Under the pieces are notes generated by a model, which saw only the letters and a list, made by a program, of their open reading frames with translations, had not been told where the DNA came from and searched no databases. Source: Truepera radiovictrix DSM 17093 (GTDB lineage Bacteria; Deinococcota; Deinococci; Deinococcales; Trueperaceae). From it: a stretch of 64,000 nt of DNA. This document shows positions 1 through 10,004 of this stretch, piece after piece. The stretch lies in NCBI RefSeq assembly GCF_000092425.1, contig NC_014221.1, positions 749,001-813,000 of the forward strand, in the 5' to 3' direction. The translations under genes and the position numbers were made by a program. Position 1 is the stretch's first letter, and every line of letters starts with the position of its first letter.

Positions 1-379
1 TGCTCGAGGCGGTCAGCTCGACGACGGGGGGGGCGTTGTCGGGGTCGTCGGGCGCTTCGGCGACGGTGACCTGAACCGTGTCGCTGGCGCTCACCCCGCG
101 GCGGGTGGCGGTCACCCGGACGTCGTAGGTACCGGCCTCGGTGAAGGTGTACGAGCGGCTGGCGCTGCCCTGCACGGTGCTGCCCGTACCGAAATCCCAA
201 ACGTAACCGACGGCGCCGTCGGCGTTGGGGACGGCCGCGCTAAAGTTGACCGTCAAGGGGGCCTGACCTTGGGTCGCGTCGGCGGTCAGCGCGACGCCAA
301 ACGGCTCCTCGGGGGGGGCGTCTCGTCCACAGGCTGCGAGCAGCACGAGCAAAAGCATGAACGTGAGGGATCTTTTCAC
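1..379 (-). CDS. PKD-domain lipoprotein, N-terminal part
   Basis: Reading the minus strand from a GTG at 379, with AAGGAG about 8 nt upstream, gives a lipoprotein signal peptide: basic start, hydrophobic run and lipobox LLAAC with Cys at residue 17. A PKD-like beta-sandwich repeat follows (roughly residues 28-110, containing YVWDFGTGS and AGTYDVRVTA). The frame stays open to base 1, so the C-terminal part lies outside the window. PKD domains are extracellular spacer or binding modules. The protein is probably anchored on the outer face of a membrane; its function cannot be told from this fragment. Confidence 0.8.
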   Translation of the reverse strand, partial: MKRSLTFMLLLVLLAACGRDAPPEEPFGVALTADATQGQAPLTVNFSAAVPNADGAVGYVWDFGTGSTVQGSASRSYTFTEAGTYDVRVTATRRGVSASDTVQVTVAEAPDDPDNAPPVVELTASS

Positions 380-578
380 AACAACGCTCCTTCGGGGGTG
401 CGCCCCATGTCGTTCAGTCTGACCCAGCCCTCTGAGAGGTCGCTGTGAGGCCGCTAACAGCTTCTCGTGGGAGAGCGGCCGACCCAAAGCGCGTACGCCG
501 ACCCGTCAGCGGCGCCAAGGCCCGTGGTGCGGGCGCCCGGGGCGGTCGTGCCGCGTGAGGGCAGCCGGGGGCGCGTGG

Positions 579-584
579 TAGCTT
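579..584 (+). promoter_or_regulatory. -10 box of a probable leaderless upp transcript
   Basis: TAGCTT matches TANNNT and ends 5 nt before the upp ATG. No good ribosome-binding site and no clear -35 are seen. Such boxes immediately before start codons are known to drive leaderless mRNAs in Deinococcus. Confidence 0.5.
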
Positions 585-589
585 AGGGC

Positions 590-1228
590 ATGCCCGACAC
601 GGCCCCGGTCACGGTCATCGACCACCCGCTTGTGCAGCACAAGCTCGCCATCTTGCGCGACAAAAACACCGACGTCCGCAGCTTTCGCGACCTCTGCCGC
701 GAGATCAGCATGCTCATGGCCTTCGAGGCGATGCGGCACCTTCCCCTCGAAGAGGTCACCGTCGAGACCCCCGTCGCCCCCGCCAGGGTGCGCCGTTTGA
801 GCGGCAAAAAACTCGCGTTGATCGCGATTTTGCGCGCGGGGCTGGTGATGGTCGACGGCATCTTGACGCTCGTACCGGCCGCGCGCGTCGGCCACATCGG
901 CCTCTACCGCGACCCGCAGACCTTGGCACCGGTGCAGTACTACAACAAACTCCCCTCGGACGTCGCCGAGCGCGACGTGTTTCTGCTCGACCCGATGCTC
1001 GCGACCGGCGGCAGCGCGGTCGCCGCGGTGAGCATCCTTAAAGGGCTCGGCGCCAAGGCGATCCGGCTCCTCTGCATCTTGGGTGCCCCCGAAGGGATCG
1101 CGGCGGTGCACGAAGCCCACCCCGACGTCGAGATCATCCTGGCGGCGCAAGACGAGCGCCTCAACGAGCACGGCTACATCGTACCCGGCCTCGGCGACGC
1201 GGGCGACCGCATCTACGGGACGCGCTAG
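590..1228 (+). CDS. upp: uracil phosphoribosyltransferase
   Basis: A 212-residue protein of normal family length. It salvages uracil with PRPP to make UMP in the cytoplasm. The PRPP-binding loop [12 protein letters not shown] lies at residues 132-143. The flexible-loop segment [10 protein letters not shown] is at 81-90, and the uracil-binding C-terminal stretch [17 protein letters not shown] is at about 195-211. All signature residues are present. It appears monocistronic, being followed by a strong hairpin and a new promoter. The ATG at 590 is chosen because the family N-terminus begins there and a TANNNT box sits just before it. Confidence 0.96.
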   Translation: MPDTAPVTVIDHPLVQHKLAILRDKNTDVRSFRDLCREISMLMAFEAMRHLPLEEVTVETPVAPARVRRLSGKKLALIAILRAGLVMVDGILTLVPAARVGHIGLYRDPQTLAPVQYYNKLPSDVAERDVFLLDPMLATGGSAVAAVSILKGLGAKAIRLLCILGAPEGIAAVHEAHPDVEIILAAQDERLNEHGYIVPGLGDAGDRIYGTR

Positions 1229-1262
1229 CTCGGTGCCGGTAGTGCGGAGCCCAGGAGTTCGG

Positions 1263-1285
1263 GCGCGGTCGCGAAGCGACCGCGC
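1263..1285. terminator. perfect hairpin between upp and wecA
   Basis: GCGCGGTCGC (1263-1272) and GCGACCGCGC (1276-1285) are perfect 10-bp arms around a GAA loop. No T tract follows on either strand, so it may be a Rho-assisted terminator, an mRNA end stabiliser or a dispersed palindrome. Confidence 0.45.
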
Positions 1286-1373
1286 AAGACCGAAGGGGCG
1301 CCCGTAGCGCCACTTGCACCGCCTGAAGGCTATAGGGTACATCCCTACTTTACACACCGCGCGGGGAGCAGCG

Positions 1374-1379
1374 TAAACT
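1374..1379 (+). promoter_or_regulatory. -10 box of a probable leaderless wecA transcript
   Basis: TAAACT ends 6 nt before the GTG start at 1386, again with no ribosome-binding site in the gap. A possible -35-like TTTACA at 1349-1354 is 19 bp upstream. Confidence 0.5.
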
Positions 1380-1385
1380 AGAGGG

Positions 1386-2491
1386 GTGCGCGCCACGCTC
1401 CTGCTCTACCTGCCCGCCGTGCTGCTCACCTTTTTGCTCGCGCTGCTTTGCGTCGCGGCGCTGTCGCCGCTCGTGGCGCGCGCTGCTAGGCGCGTCGGGG
1501 CGGTGCAGCAAGGCGGCGGTCGGCGCGTCCACGAGGGGGCGGTCCCCAACATCGGCGGGCTGGCGATCTTCACCGGCTTTATGCTCGCCCTGATTGTCGG
1601 CGGGGCGCTCCAACCGGAGCTCATCGGCGCCCTTCGCCTCGAACTCTTGGCCATCATTTTGGGCGCCGCGCTGATGACGCTCTTGGGGCTTTTCGACGAC
1701 CTCTGGGAGCTCTCGCCCGTACTGCGCCTCGCGGGGCAGTTTGTGGCGGCGGGGATCCTGGTCGCCAACGGCGTGACGATCGACTTTATCACCAACTACT
1801 TCGACCCCACCGCCTCCCCGTATCACTACCTCGGCGTACCGCTGTCGGTCGGTGTGACGCTGCTCTGGGTCGTGGGTTTTACCAACGCTTTCAACTTTAT
1901 CGACGGGCTCGACGGGCTCTCGTCGGGGATCGCCGCGATTTCAAGCCTCGCCCTTTTGGCCGTCGCCGTGCAGCTCCCCGACCGCGGGGCGGCGGTGCTG
2001 CTCTTGGCGGCGCTCGCGGGCGCGGCGCTCGGCTTTTTGCGCCACAACTACAACCCCGCCAAGCTCATCATGGGCGACTCGGGGGCCTACTTGCTCGGTT
2101 TCGTGCTGGCCGCGGCGAGCGTCCTGGGGGCGCTGAAAGTCACCGCAGCGGTCACCGTCGCCGCGCCCGTGTTGATCCTCGGGCTGCCTGTACTCAACCT
2201 CACCCAGGTGACGCTGCGCCGCCTGTCGCGCGGGGTCAACCCGGCAACGGCGCGTAACGACCACCTGCACGACCTCATCCGGTTGCGGAGCGGGTCGAAG
2301 CGGCTGACGGTGTTGATCCTCTGGGGGGCGGCGCTCGTCTTGGCGACGGGGGGGTTGACCCTGTCCCAGACGCCGCCGCAGCTCATCTACCTGACGATCG
2401 CGGTGACCGTGCTGCTGATTGCCAGCGCCTGCTGGTTGCGGCTGCGCGAGCTCGGGCGCGCCGAGCCTGCGCGCGAGCCGTCGGCCCAGCC

Positions 2492-2495
<4 letters not shown>
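1386..2495 (+). CDS. undecaprenyl-phosphate N-acetylhexosamine-1-phosphate transferase (WecA/TagO/MraY-like)
   Basis: A 369-residue polytopic membrane protein of the MraY/WecA family. It attaches a UDP-sugar-derived GlcNAc-1-P to undecaprenyl phosphate, starting a surface glycan or teichoic-type polymer. Visible signatures are [11 protein letters not shown] (the DD motif, about residue 100), [15 protein letters not shown] (about 165) and the cytoplasmic HxH-type motif NDHLHDLI (about 292), separated by around ten hydrophobic spans. Its GTG start follows a TANNNT box, and its stop overlaps the start of the epimerase gene by 4 nt. That coupling suggests a GlcNAc/ManNAc-containing polymer. MraY itself is less likely because the neighbours are not mur genes. 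Confidence 0.9.
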
Positions 2496-3625
<1,130 letters not shown>

Positions 3626-3662
3626 ATCCTGGCTGAGCCACGTGTGGGCTTCCGGGCTAGCC

Positions 3663-4265
3663 TTAGGGGCGCGGTGTACGTGCGGCGAGGAGGTGTTTGA
3701 GCGCGACGGCGAGGGCGATGAGAGCAGCGCTCAGCGCGAACGTGAGCGCGACCGGCGTAGGGGCGCCGCGCAGCGAGAGGTAGACGAGCGCGGGGTAGAG
3801 GGCCGCCGTGACGAAGACCGCGCGGTCCACGCCGCCGGGCCGCGCGCGCCAGAGAAGGGTGAGCAGCATGAGCACCCCAAAGCTGCAAAGCCCCCCCAGC
3901 GGGTAGAGCGGCAGGGCGGTCCCCAGCGTGGTGGCGAGCCCTTTGCCGCCGCGAAACCCCACCCAGACCGACCAGAGGTGCCCGACGACCGCCCCGACGC
4001 TCGCGGCAGCGGCGGGTACGGGGAGGGCGCCTGGGGGCGACCACGCGGCGCCGAGGGCGCTCGCGAGCGCCCCCTTGGCGAGGTCGAGCGCCAACACGAC
4101 GGCGCCGAGACCCCACCCGAGGTGCCGCGCGGCGTTCATCGCCCCCATGTTGGTCGACCCCACCGCGAAGATGTCGGCCCCCCTAAGCCGCGCGAGCAGC
4201 GCCGCACTCGGCAGGCCGCCGAGGAGGTAGCCGGCGGCGAGCGCGAGGAGCGTAGCGCCGATCAT
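3663..4265 (-). CDS. plsY: acyl-phosphate:glycerol-3-phosphate acyltransferase PlsY
   Basis: A 200-residue integral membrane enzyme that makes lysophosphatidate from acyl-phosphate and glycerol-3-phosphate. The three cytoplasmic motifs are recognisable: VGSTNMGAMNAAR (residues about 35-47, the SxNxGAxN-type loop), GHLWSVWVGFRGGKGLATT (about 95-113, phosphate-binding GGKG) and a hydrophobic C-terminal span with about five membrane segments in all. It begins 9 nt after the recO stop, so the two are probably one transcript. Confidence 0.94.
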   Translation of the reverse strand: MIGATLLALAAGYLLGGLPSAALLARLRGADIFAVGSTNMGAMNAARHLGWGLGAVVLALDLAKGALASALGAAWSPPGALPVPAAAASVGAVVGHLWSVWVGFRGGKGLATTLGTALPLYPLGGLCSFGVLMLLTLLWRARPGGVDRAVFVTAALYPALVYLSLRGAPTPVALTFALSAALIALAVALKHLLAARTPRP

Positions 4266-4274
4266 CGCGCCGGT

Positions 4275-5048
4275 TTACGGTGCCGCCGCCTGCGGCGGCG
4301 GCGTGGGCTCTGGCCCCTGGGTGGCCAGGCCGCTGAGGCTTTTCAGCTCACCGACGTGAAAGGTGAGGTAGCGCAGCAGGAGCGTCCAGTGCGCGCGGCG
4401 CGGCTCGAGCGGGCGCGCTAACACCTCGCGGACGCTCTGGCGGTGTAGCGCGATAAGGTCATCCACCACGGGCGCCGCTACGCGAAAGCCGCTCGCGCAC
4501 GCCGCGCAGCTGAGCCCACCGGCGGCGACGTCGAAGCGCCCCTCCCCGGAGCCCTCCAAGGGGCCGCCGCAGCGGGCGCAGCGCGCGAGCCGCGGGGCGA
4601 GCCCCCCCTGTGCCAGGAGCCGCCACCCCATCACGAGCGCGACCGCCTCCGGGTCGGGGTGGCGGGAGAGGCCGCGCAGCGCGCCCGCGAAGAGGTGATA
4701 GAGCTGCCCCTCGAGCTGCACCTCGACCGCGAGCTTGTCGGTGAGTTCGGCGAGCACGTGCGCGTAGGGGTAGATCGCGGGGTCGCTGAGGCGGGGCAGG
4801 GCGCCGTTAAGCTGCACCTGGGTAATGAGGGCAAGCTCGTCCGAGCCTCCATTGCGGCCGTACTGCTGCACCGTGACGTCGTGAAAGAGGCTCAGCTTAC
4901 CCAGGTTGCCGCCGACGAGCTTGCCCTTGCGCGCGACCGCGCGCCACTTGCCCGTCTCGCTCAGCAAGGTGACCACCACGTCCCCGCTCGGCAGCTCCGA
5001 GCGGCGCAGCACGATCCCCTCGCGTACGGTGTAGCGCCCCTTGCCCAC
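4275..5048 (-). CDS. recO: DNA repair protein RecO
   Basis: A 257-residue RecO: an N-terminal OB-fold (residues 1-80, YTVREGIVLRRSELPSGDVVVTLLS) followed by a helical domain with a zinc-finger-like set of four cysteines (CARC at about 158 and CAAC at about 180). RecO loads RecA onto SSB-coated single strands with RecR in the RecF pathway. The GTG start at 5048 follows a TANNNT box, and plsY follows in the same operon. The gene is divergent from the histidine kinase gene. Confidence 0.93.
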   Translation of the reverse strand: MGKGRYTVREGIVLRRSELPSGDVVVTLLSETGKWRAVARKGKLVGGNLGKLSLFHDVTVQQYGRNGGSDELALITQVQLNGALPRLSDPAIYPYAHVLAELTDKLAVEVQLEGQLYHLFAGALRGLSRHPDPEAVALVMGWRLLAQGGLAPRLARCARCGGPLEGSGEGRFDVAAGGLSCAACASGFRVAAPVVDDLIALHRQSVREVLARPLEPRRAHWTLLLRYLTFHVGELKSLSGLATQGPEPTPPPQAAAP

Positions 5049-5054
5049 CCCTTT

Positions 5055-5060
5055 AGTCTA
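5055..5060 (-). promoter_or_regulatory. -10 box of a probable leaderless recO transcript
   Basis: Minus-strand TAGACT lies 6 nt before the recO GTG; no leader or ribosome-binding site fits in between. Confidence 0.5.
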
Positions 5061-5156
5061 CGTCCGGGCACCCCCTGGGGGTGTTTCGTGGGCTGTTGGC
5101 GCCTCACACCTCACGCCACGTCACGACCGGCTCATCTCACCCGCCGCCGAAGCCGG

Positions 5157-5162
5157 TAGATT
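5157..5162 (+). promoter_or_regulatory. -10 box of a probable leaderless histidine kinase transcript
   Basis: TAGATT lies 7 nt before the ATG at 5170. It is divergent from the recO box about 100 bp away, so both genes share a short control region. Confidence 0.5.
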
Positions 5163-5169
5163 AGGCGCT

Positions 5170-6501
5170 ATGACACTGCGCGCGCGCCTCAGCCTCTTGG
5201 TCACGCTGGCGCTGCTGCTGGGCCTCTTTTTGTCGGGTACGCTCGCCTACGTGCTCTTCGTGCAGCAGCAGCAGGCGCAGCTCAGCGAGCTGCTCTTGCG
5301 CGACCTCGAGCGGGTGCAGCTCCTCGTGGGGCAGGGCTTCTCCGCCGTCGGCGCCCGCCTCGTCGAGGACCGCGGCGCGTTTACCCTGCAGTTCGTCGGC
5401 CCCGAGAACCAGGTCGTGCTGGGCGGGGGGGAGGCGCTCCCCGCGGCCGACTGGCCGGTAACGGTCGTGCGCGACGAGCGCATCTACCTCGCCGCTTCGA
5501 CCCCCTGGATTCTGGGGGCGCAGGAAGCGGGTACCATCCGCCTCGCGCTCGACATCACCGACGCGGTGGCCTCGCGGCGCAACCTCCTGCGCAGCTTGTT
5601 GGTGAGCGGCGCGGTGATCGCCCTGGTCGCGACGGTGCTCAACCTCGCCCTGCTTAACCGCGCGCTCGCGCCGCTCGCGCGCCTCGCGGCGGCGGCGCGG
5701 CGCGTCGACCCCGCTTCACCCGCCCCCATCCCCTACCGCGGCCCTCACGACGAGGTCGCCAACGTGGCCCAAGCGCTTAACCGCGCGCTCCGCGGCATCC
5801 GCAAGCGGCAGCAGGCCGAGCGGGCGTCCTTGGCCGAAATCGCCCACGAGCTCGCGGCGCCGCTCACGCTCGTCGCGGGGCACCTCGAGTCGCTCGTCGC
5901 CGCGCACCCCCAAGACCCGCAGCTCGAGGCGGCGCGCGGCGCGGCCAAAGAGCTGCTCTACACCTCCAAAGACCTCCTGACGCTTTCGCGCGGCGAGCTC
6001 GAGCGGCCGCTCGACCTGCAGGTGCTCGACCTCAGCGCCGTGGTGCGGCGCATCGCGCGCGAGTACCCGGGGGTCGCGCTCGGCGCGCTCCCCGCCGCCG
6101 AGGTCGCGGGCAGCCCCGAAAGGCTCGCGCAGCTCACCCGCAACCTCGTGCGCAACGCCGTGCAGGCGGCCGGCGCCGAAGGGGTGACGCTGGAGCTCAC
6201 CGCGGGCGCCGACGAGGTCGTGTTGACGGTCGCCGACCGCGGCCCCGGCGTCCCCCCCGAGGAGCTGCCGCACCTCTTCGAGCGCTTCTACACCCGCCGC
6301 AAACAGGGTGGGGTGGGGGTAGGGCTCAGCGTCGCCCAGCAGATCGTGCAGCAGCACGGCGGCCGCATCGCGGTGGCCTCGGAGGTGGGGGTGGGGACGA
6401 CCTTTACGGTGTCGCTGCCGAGCTTGGGGGCGCAGCTCGAAGGGGGCGATGACCCCACCGAGGATGCGGTCGCGCCAGGCGAACTGGTGACCGACGGCTA
6501 G
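5170..6501 (+). CDS. membrane sensor histidine kinase, orphan
   Basis: A 443-residue protein starting at the ATG at 5170; upstream in-frame codons lie in the promoter region. Order: TM1 about 7-30, a periplasmic sensor of about 105 residues, TM2 about 138-160, HAMP about 161-213, a dimerisation domain with phospho-acceptor H226 in IAHELAAPLT, then an ATPase domain with the N box (NLVRNAVQAAG), G1 (DRGPGVP), F (LFERFY) and G2 (GVGVGLSV) motifs. The H box has Ala-Ala where HELRTPL is usual. No response-regulator gene lies nearby, so its partner is unknown. Confidence 0.9.
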   Translation: MTLRARLSLLVTLALLLGLFLSGTLAYVLFVQQQQAQLSELLLRDLERVQLLVGQGFSAVGARLVEDRGAFTLQFVGPENQVVLGGGEALPAADWPVTVVRDERIYLAASTPWILGAQEAGTIRLALDITDAVASRRNLLRSLLVSGAVIALVATVLNLALLNRALAPLARLAAAARRVDPASPAPIPYRGPHDEVANVAQALNRALRGIRKRQQAERASLAEIAHELAAPLTLVAGHLESLVAAHPQDPQLEAARGAAKELLYTSKDLLTLSRGELERPLDLQVLDLSAVVRRIAREYPGVALGALPAAEVAGSPERLAQLTRNLVRNAVQAAGAEGVTLELTAGADEVVLTVADRGPGVPPEELPHLFERFYTRRKQGGVGVGLSVAQQIVQQHGGRIAVASEVGVGTTFTVSLPSLGAQLEGGDDPTEDAVAPGELVTDG

Positions 6502-6541
6502 AACCGTCGCTCACCCCGCAGACGCCCCGCGCGGCGGCTGC

Positions 6542-6547
6542 TAGCGT
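6542..6547 (+). promoter_or_regulatory. -10 box of a probable leaderless transcript
   Basis: TAGCGT matches TANNNT and ends 5 nt before the ATG at 6553. Confidence 0.4.
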
Positions 6548-6552
6548 CGCGT

Positions 6553-7086
6553 ATGGCCTCTACCTCCAAAACGTCCGACGACTACGACGAGCGCTACACC
6601 GACCCCGAGCTGCGGCGGCGCCTCAAAGAGGAGCTTCGCGCCTCCGACAAAGGCGGCAAACCCGGCACCTGGTCGGCGCGCAAAAGCCAGCTGCTCGTTC
6701 ACGAGTACGAAAAGCAGGGTGGCGGTTACAGGGGCGGCAAGGGTGCAGCGGCAAAGTCGCTCGAGCGCTGGACGGACGAGAACTGGACCACGCAAGACGG
6801 GGGCGCGACCGCGCGGCAAGAGGGCGGCCCGACCAAGCGCTACTTGCCGCAGCGCGCCTGGGAGCTTCTAAGCGAGGAGGAAAAGCGCGAGGCCGAACGC
6901 ACGAAAGCGGCGGGCGACCGGCGGGGGGAGCAGTACGTTGCGAACACCCTGGCGGCCAAAGAGGCGAAGCGGAAAGCGGGGGCGGGCCCCTCGAAAAAAG
7001 CCCTTTACGAGGAGGCGCGGCGGCGCGGCGTGCGCGGCCGCAGCAAGATGAGTAAAGCCGAGCTCGAGCGCGCCCTAGCGGCTTAG
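6553..7086 (+). CDS. DUF5872-type basic protein with a C-terminal SAP/Rho-N-like helix pair
   Basis: 177 residues, strongly charged. The N-terminal block YTDPELRRRLKEEL...ASDKGGKPGTWSARKSQL...YEKQGGGY (about 14-58) resembles the DUF5872 family, found in bacteria and large DNA viruses. The middle (about 60-125) is low in hydrophobics, and the last 35 residues (KKALYEEARRRGVRGRSKMSKAELERALA) look like a SAP or Rho-N nucleic-acid-binding motif. A DNA- or RNA-associated role is plausible but inferred. Its stop overlaps the convergent small gene downstream of recA by 3 nt. Confidence 0.75.
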   Translation: MASTSKTSDDYDERYTDPELRRRLKEELRASDKGGKPGTWSARKSQLLVHEYEKQGGGYRGGKGAAAKSLERWTDENWTTQDGGATARQEGGPTKRYLPQRAWELLSEEEKREAERTKAAGDRRGEQYVANTLAAKEAKRKAGAGPSKKALYEEARRRGVRGRSKMSKAELERALAA

Positions 7087-7322
7087 CGCCGGTTTTCGCG
7101 CGACAGGAGGGGGACGCGCCGCTCGCGGAGCTGCCCGCACGCGCTCACCTCGAGCTCCCAGACCGCGAGCTCGGGGCGCAGCTCGTAGGCAAACGCCTCG
7201 AGCCGCTGCCAGAACTCGCCGTCCCAAGCGTCGCGGTGCGCGATGAGGTGATCCAAAAAGCGTTCGGGTGCCGACCCGCCGAGGGCGTAGGTCAGCACCT
7301 CTTTGAGGTCGGCGTCCGTCAC
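7083..7322 (-). CDS. small hypothetical protein downstream of recA
   Basis: 79 residues starting with a GTG only 4 nt after the recA stop, so it would be cotranscribed and probably translated by coupling (no ribosome-binding site is visible). It is soluble, acidic in the first half (TDADLKEVLTYAL, HLIAHRDAWDGEFWQRLEAF) and basic at the end (LLSRENRR). I recognise no domain. RecX is the usual recA neighbour, but this is too short and lacks its helical repeats. Confidence 0.6.
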   Translation of the reverse strand: MTDADLKEVLTYALGGSAPERFLDHLIAHRDAWDGEFWQRLEAFAYELRPELAVWELEVSACGQLRERRVPLLSRENRR

Positions 7323-7326
7323 GGCG

Positions 7327-8406
7327 CTACTGCGCGGCGCTCGGCTCCGCGTCCGCGAGGCTGGGCGTCGCCGCCCCCCCCCGGACGGCGGCGACGACGC
7401 GTTGGCGCAAGGCGTCGATGAGGTGGGGGTTGTCGAGGAGGTAGCTAGCGGCTTTTTCCTTGCCCTGACCGATGGTAACGCCGTCGTACTTGTAAAAGGA
7501 GCCGGACTTTTGGATGAGGTCTAAGTCGGTGGCGATGGTGATGAGGTCGCCGAGCTTGTCGATGCCTTTGCCGAAGAGGATCTCGACCTCGGCTTCTTTA
7601 AAGGGCGGGGCCACCTTGTTCTTGGTCACCTTGACCCGCACCTGGTTGCCGACCTTGTCGGCGCCCGACTTGACGTCGCCCTTGCGGCGGACCTCCAAAC
7701 GGACCGAGGCGTAGAACTTGAGCGCCCGCCCCCCCGGGGTGGTCTCGGGGTTGCCGTACATGACGCCGATCTTTTCGCGGATCTGGTTGATGAAAATGGC
7801 GGTGGTGCGGCTTTTGGCGAGCGCGCCGGTGAGCTTGCGCAGGGCTTGGCTCATGAGCCGGGCTTGCAGACCGACGTGGGCGTCGCCCATCTCGCCCTCG
7901 ATCTCGGCTCTGGGGACCAAAGCGGCGACCGAGTCGACCACCACCACGTCGACCGCGCCGGAGCGGACCAGGAGCTCGGTGATCTCTAGAGCTTGCTCGC
8001 CGGTGTCGGGTTGGGAGACGAGGAGTTCGTCGGTGTCGACGCCCAGGGCTTTAGCGTAGGTGGGGTCGAGCGCGTGCTCGGCGTCGACAAAGGCGGCGAC
8101 GCCGCCGAGGCGCTGGGCTTCGGCGATGACGTGCAAGGAGAGGGTGGTTTTGCCGCCGGACTCGGGGCCGTAGATCTCGATGATGCGGCCTCTGGGGACG
8201 CCGCCGACGCCCAGGGCGAGGTCGACGGACATCGAGCCGGTGGGGATAACGCCCTGGTCGAGTAGCGAGCGGTCGTCGCCGAGGCGCATGATGGCGCCCT
8301 TGCCGAACTGCTTCTCGATCTGCGACAGCGTGCTCTCCAGGCTCCGCCGCCGTGCGGGGTCGAGGGCGGTGCGCTGAGGGTCGGGTTGCGGGTCTACTTG
8401 GGACAT
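7327..8406 (-). CDS. recA: recombinase RecA
   Basis: 359 residues from the ATG at 8406, which has AGGAGG correctly spaced; in-frame codons further upstream are promoter DNA. RecA forms ATP-dependent filaments on single-stranded DNA for strand exchange and repair. Walker [10 protein letters not shown] is at residues 80-88; the Walker B stretch [14 protein letters not shown] and the L1/L2 loops ([33 protein letters not shown]) are intact. The C-terminal tail is short and mildly acidic. A 79-residue gene follows in the same transcript. Confidence 0.98.
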   Translation of the reverse strand: MSQVDPQPDPQRTALDPARRRSLESTLSQIEKQFGKGAIMRLGDDRSLLDQGVIPTGSMSVDLALGVGGVPRGRIIEIYGPESGGKTTLSLHVIAEAQRLGGVAAFVDAEHALDPTYAKALGVDTDELLVSQPDTGEQALEITELLVRSGAVDVVVVDSVAALVPRAEIEGEMGDAHVGLQARLMSQALRKLTGALAKSRTTAIFINQIREKIGVMYGNPETTPGGRALKFYASVRLEVRRKGDVKSGADKVGNQVRVKVTKNKVAPPFKEAEVEILFGKGIDKLGDLITIATDLDLIQKSGSFYKYDGVTIGQGKEKAASYLLDNPHLIDALRQRVVAAVRGGAATPSLADAEPSAAQ

Positions 8407-8427
8407 AAAGCCTCCTCGATACCGGCC

Positions 8428-8433
8428 AGTATA
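8428..8433 (-). promoter_or_regulatory. probable recA -10 box
   Basis: Minus-strand TATACT lies 21 nt before the recA ATG, inside an AT-rich patch (AAATTTAAGG) unlike the surrounding high-GC DNA. It would give a short leader carrying the AGGAGG site. I see no convincing LexA-type dyad. Confidence 0.5.
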
Positions 8434-8567
8434 CCTTAAATTTTGAGGCTCTGGGTCGGATGGCAGACATTCGCGCGTGGCGCCCCTAGGGCGCACTCGG
8501 TATGATGGGTGGTCATGAAGAGCGTGGGTGTAAAGAGCACGTTACGGGGCCCTAGGCGGGCGACGCG

Positions 8568-10004
8568 ATGACCGCCGAACCCGCTCAGAGCGACCTCTAC
8601 GCGGTCGTGGGGGCGCTCCACGACGCGGTATTGGTGTTTTCGGTGGAGGGCGCTCTGGTCTACGCCAACGGTGCGGCGCTCGCGCTGCACGGCGTCAGGG
8701 AGCTGAGCGCGCTCGGGGGGGACGCCGAGACCTACGCGCGGCGCTTTCCGGTCTACGTCGGCGGGGCGGAGCAGCCCGCCGCGGCGCACCCCGCGGTCCG
8801 CGCGGGGCGCGGCGAGCACCTCTCGGGGGAGACGCTGCAGCTAGGGCGCTCGGGCGAGGAGCCGCAGTGGGTGCTCGAGGCCCGCAGCCTGACCCTCTCC
8901 GAGGGGGGCTGCGCGCTCATTTTCAACGACATTACCGACGAGGCCGAGGCGGAAAAGCGCTTCGAGCGCACCTTCGCCGCCAACCCCGCGCCCGCCGTGA
9001 TCAGCCGCTACCGCGACCTGCGCTTTATCAAGGTCAACCAGGGGTTTTTGGAGATGACGGGGTACCGTCACGACGAGGTCGTCGGCCGTTCGGTCTACGA
9101 GCTCGACCTCCTCGCGGGGGTTAAGGACCGCGAGGAGGCGCTTAGGCGCTTTCGCGAACAGAGGACGGTGCCGCAGATGGAGGCGCGGCTGCCGACCAAG
9201 GGGGGCGACAAGCTGGTGATCGTCGCGGGGCAACCCTTGGAGGTCATGGGCGAGCCCTGCATGCTCTTCTCGTTTATCGACCTCGAGCGTTGGGAAAAGG
9301 CGCAGCTCGAGCTGCGGCACTCCGAAGAGCGCTTCGCCAAAGCCTTCAAGCTCGCGCCGGTCGCGGCGACGCTCAGCGTCGAGGGCGTTTTGGTCGACGT
9401 CAACGCCGCTTTCGAGGAGCTCACCGAGTACCACGCCGCCGAGGTGCTCGGCAAACCCCTGCGCGCGCTGCGGCTCTGGGAGGACCCGCCCGAGGGGGCG
9501 GGCCGGCAGCTCGAGCGCAAGCTGCGCACGAAGTCGGGTGCGGTGCTCGACACGTTGGTCTTCGCCGAAGCGATCACCCTAGAGGGCAAACCGGGGCTGC
9601 TGAGCATGTTCCACGACATCACCCTGCGCAAACAGACCGAAGCGGAGCTTCTGGCCGCCATCGACGCGGTGATGCAAGACGCCACCTGGTTCGGCCGTTC
9701 GGTGGTCGAGCGGCTGTTGCGGGCGCGCCGCGGGGCGACGGCGGAGGCGCCCGGGGCGACGCTCGGCGACCTGACGGCGCGCGAGCGGCAGGTGCTCGAG
9801 CTCATCGCCGAGGGGCAGAAAAACGAGGAGATCGCGCTCGCCCTTGGGTTGTCCAAAAACACCGTGCGTAACTACGTCGCCAACCTCTACGCCAAGATCG
9901 GCGTGCAGGGCCGCGCGGAGGCGGTGATCTGGGCGCGCGAGCGCGGGGTGATCGGGACCACCAAAGCGCCCCTGATCGTGCTGCCCAACACGCTCTCGCG
10001 GTAG
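8568..10004 (+). CDS. three-PAS-domain LuxR-type regulator
   Basis: 478 residues. Three PAS domains (about 10-125, 130-250, 250-365; note GCALIFNDITDEAEAE, MLFSFIDLERWEKAQ and LLSMFHDITLRKQTE ending each) lead through a linker containing AIDAVMQDATWFGRSVVERL to a LuxR-type helix-turn-helix (about 398-458: LTARERQVLELIAEG, NEEIALALGLSKNTVRNYV). No kinase or receiver domain is present, so it looks like a one-component sensor-regulator. The gene at 43363 is a paralogue with the same linker. It is divergent from recA. Ligand and targets are unknown. Confidence 0.88.
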   Translation: MTAEPAQSDLYAVVGALHDAVLVFSVEGALVYANGAALALHGVRELSALGGDAETYARRFPVYVGGAEQPAAAHPAVRAGRGEHLSGETLQLGRSGEEPQWVLEARSLTLSEGGCALIFNDITDEAEAEKRFERTFAANPAPAVISRYRDLRFIKVNQGFLEMTGYRHDEVVGRSVYELDLLAGVKDREEALRRFREQRTVPQMEARLPTKGGDKLVIVAGQPLEVMGEPCMLFSFIDLERWEKAQLELRHSEERFAKAFKLAPVAATLSVEGVLVDVNAAFEELTEYHAAEVLGKPLRALRLWEDPPEGAGRQLERKLRTKSGAVLDTLVFAEAITLEGKPGLLSMFHDITLRKQTEAELLAAIDAVMQDATWFGRSVVERLLRARRGATAEAPGATLGDLTARERQVLELIAEGQKNEEIALALGLSKNTVRNYVANLYAKIGVQGRAEAVIWARERGVIGTTKAPLIVLPNTLSR

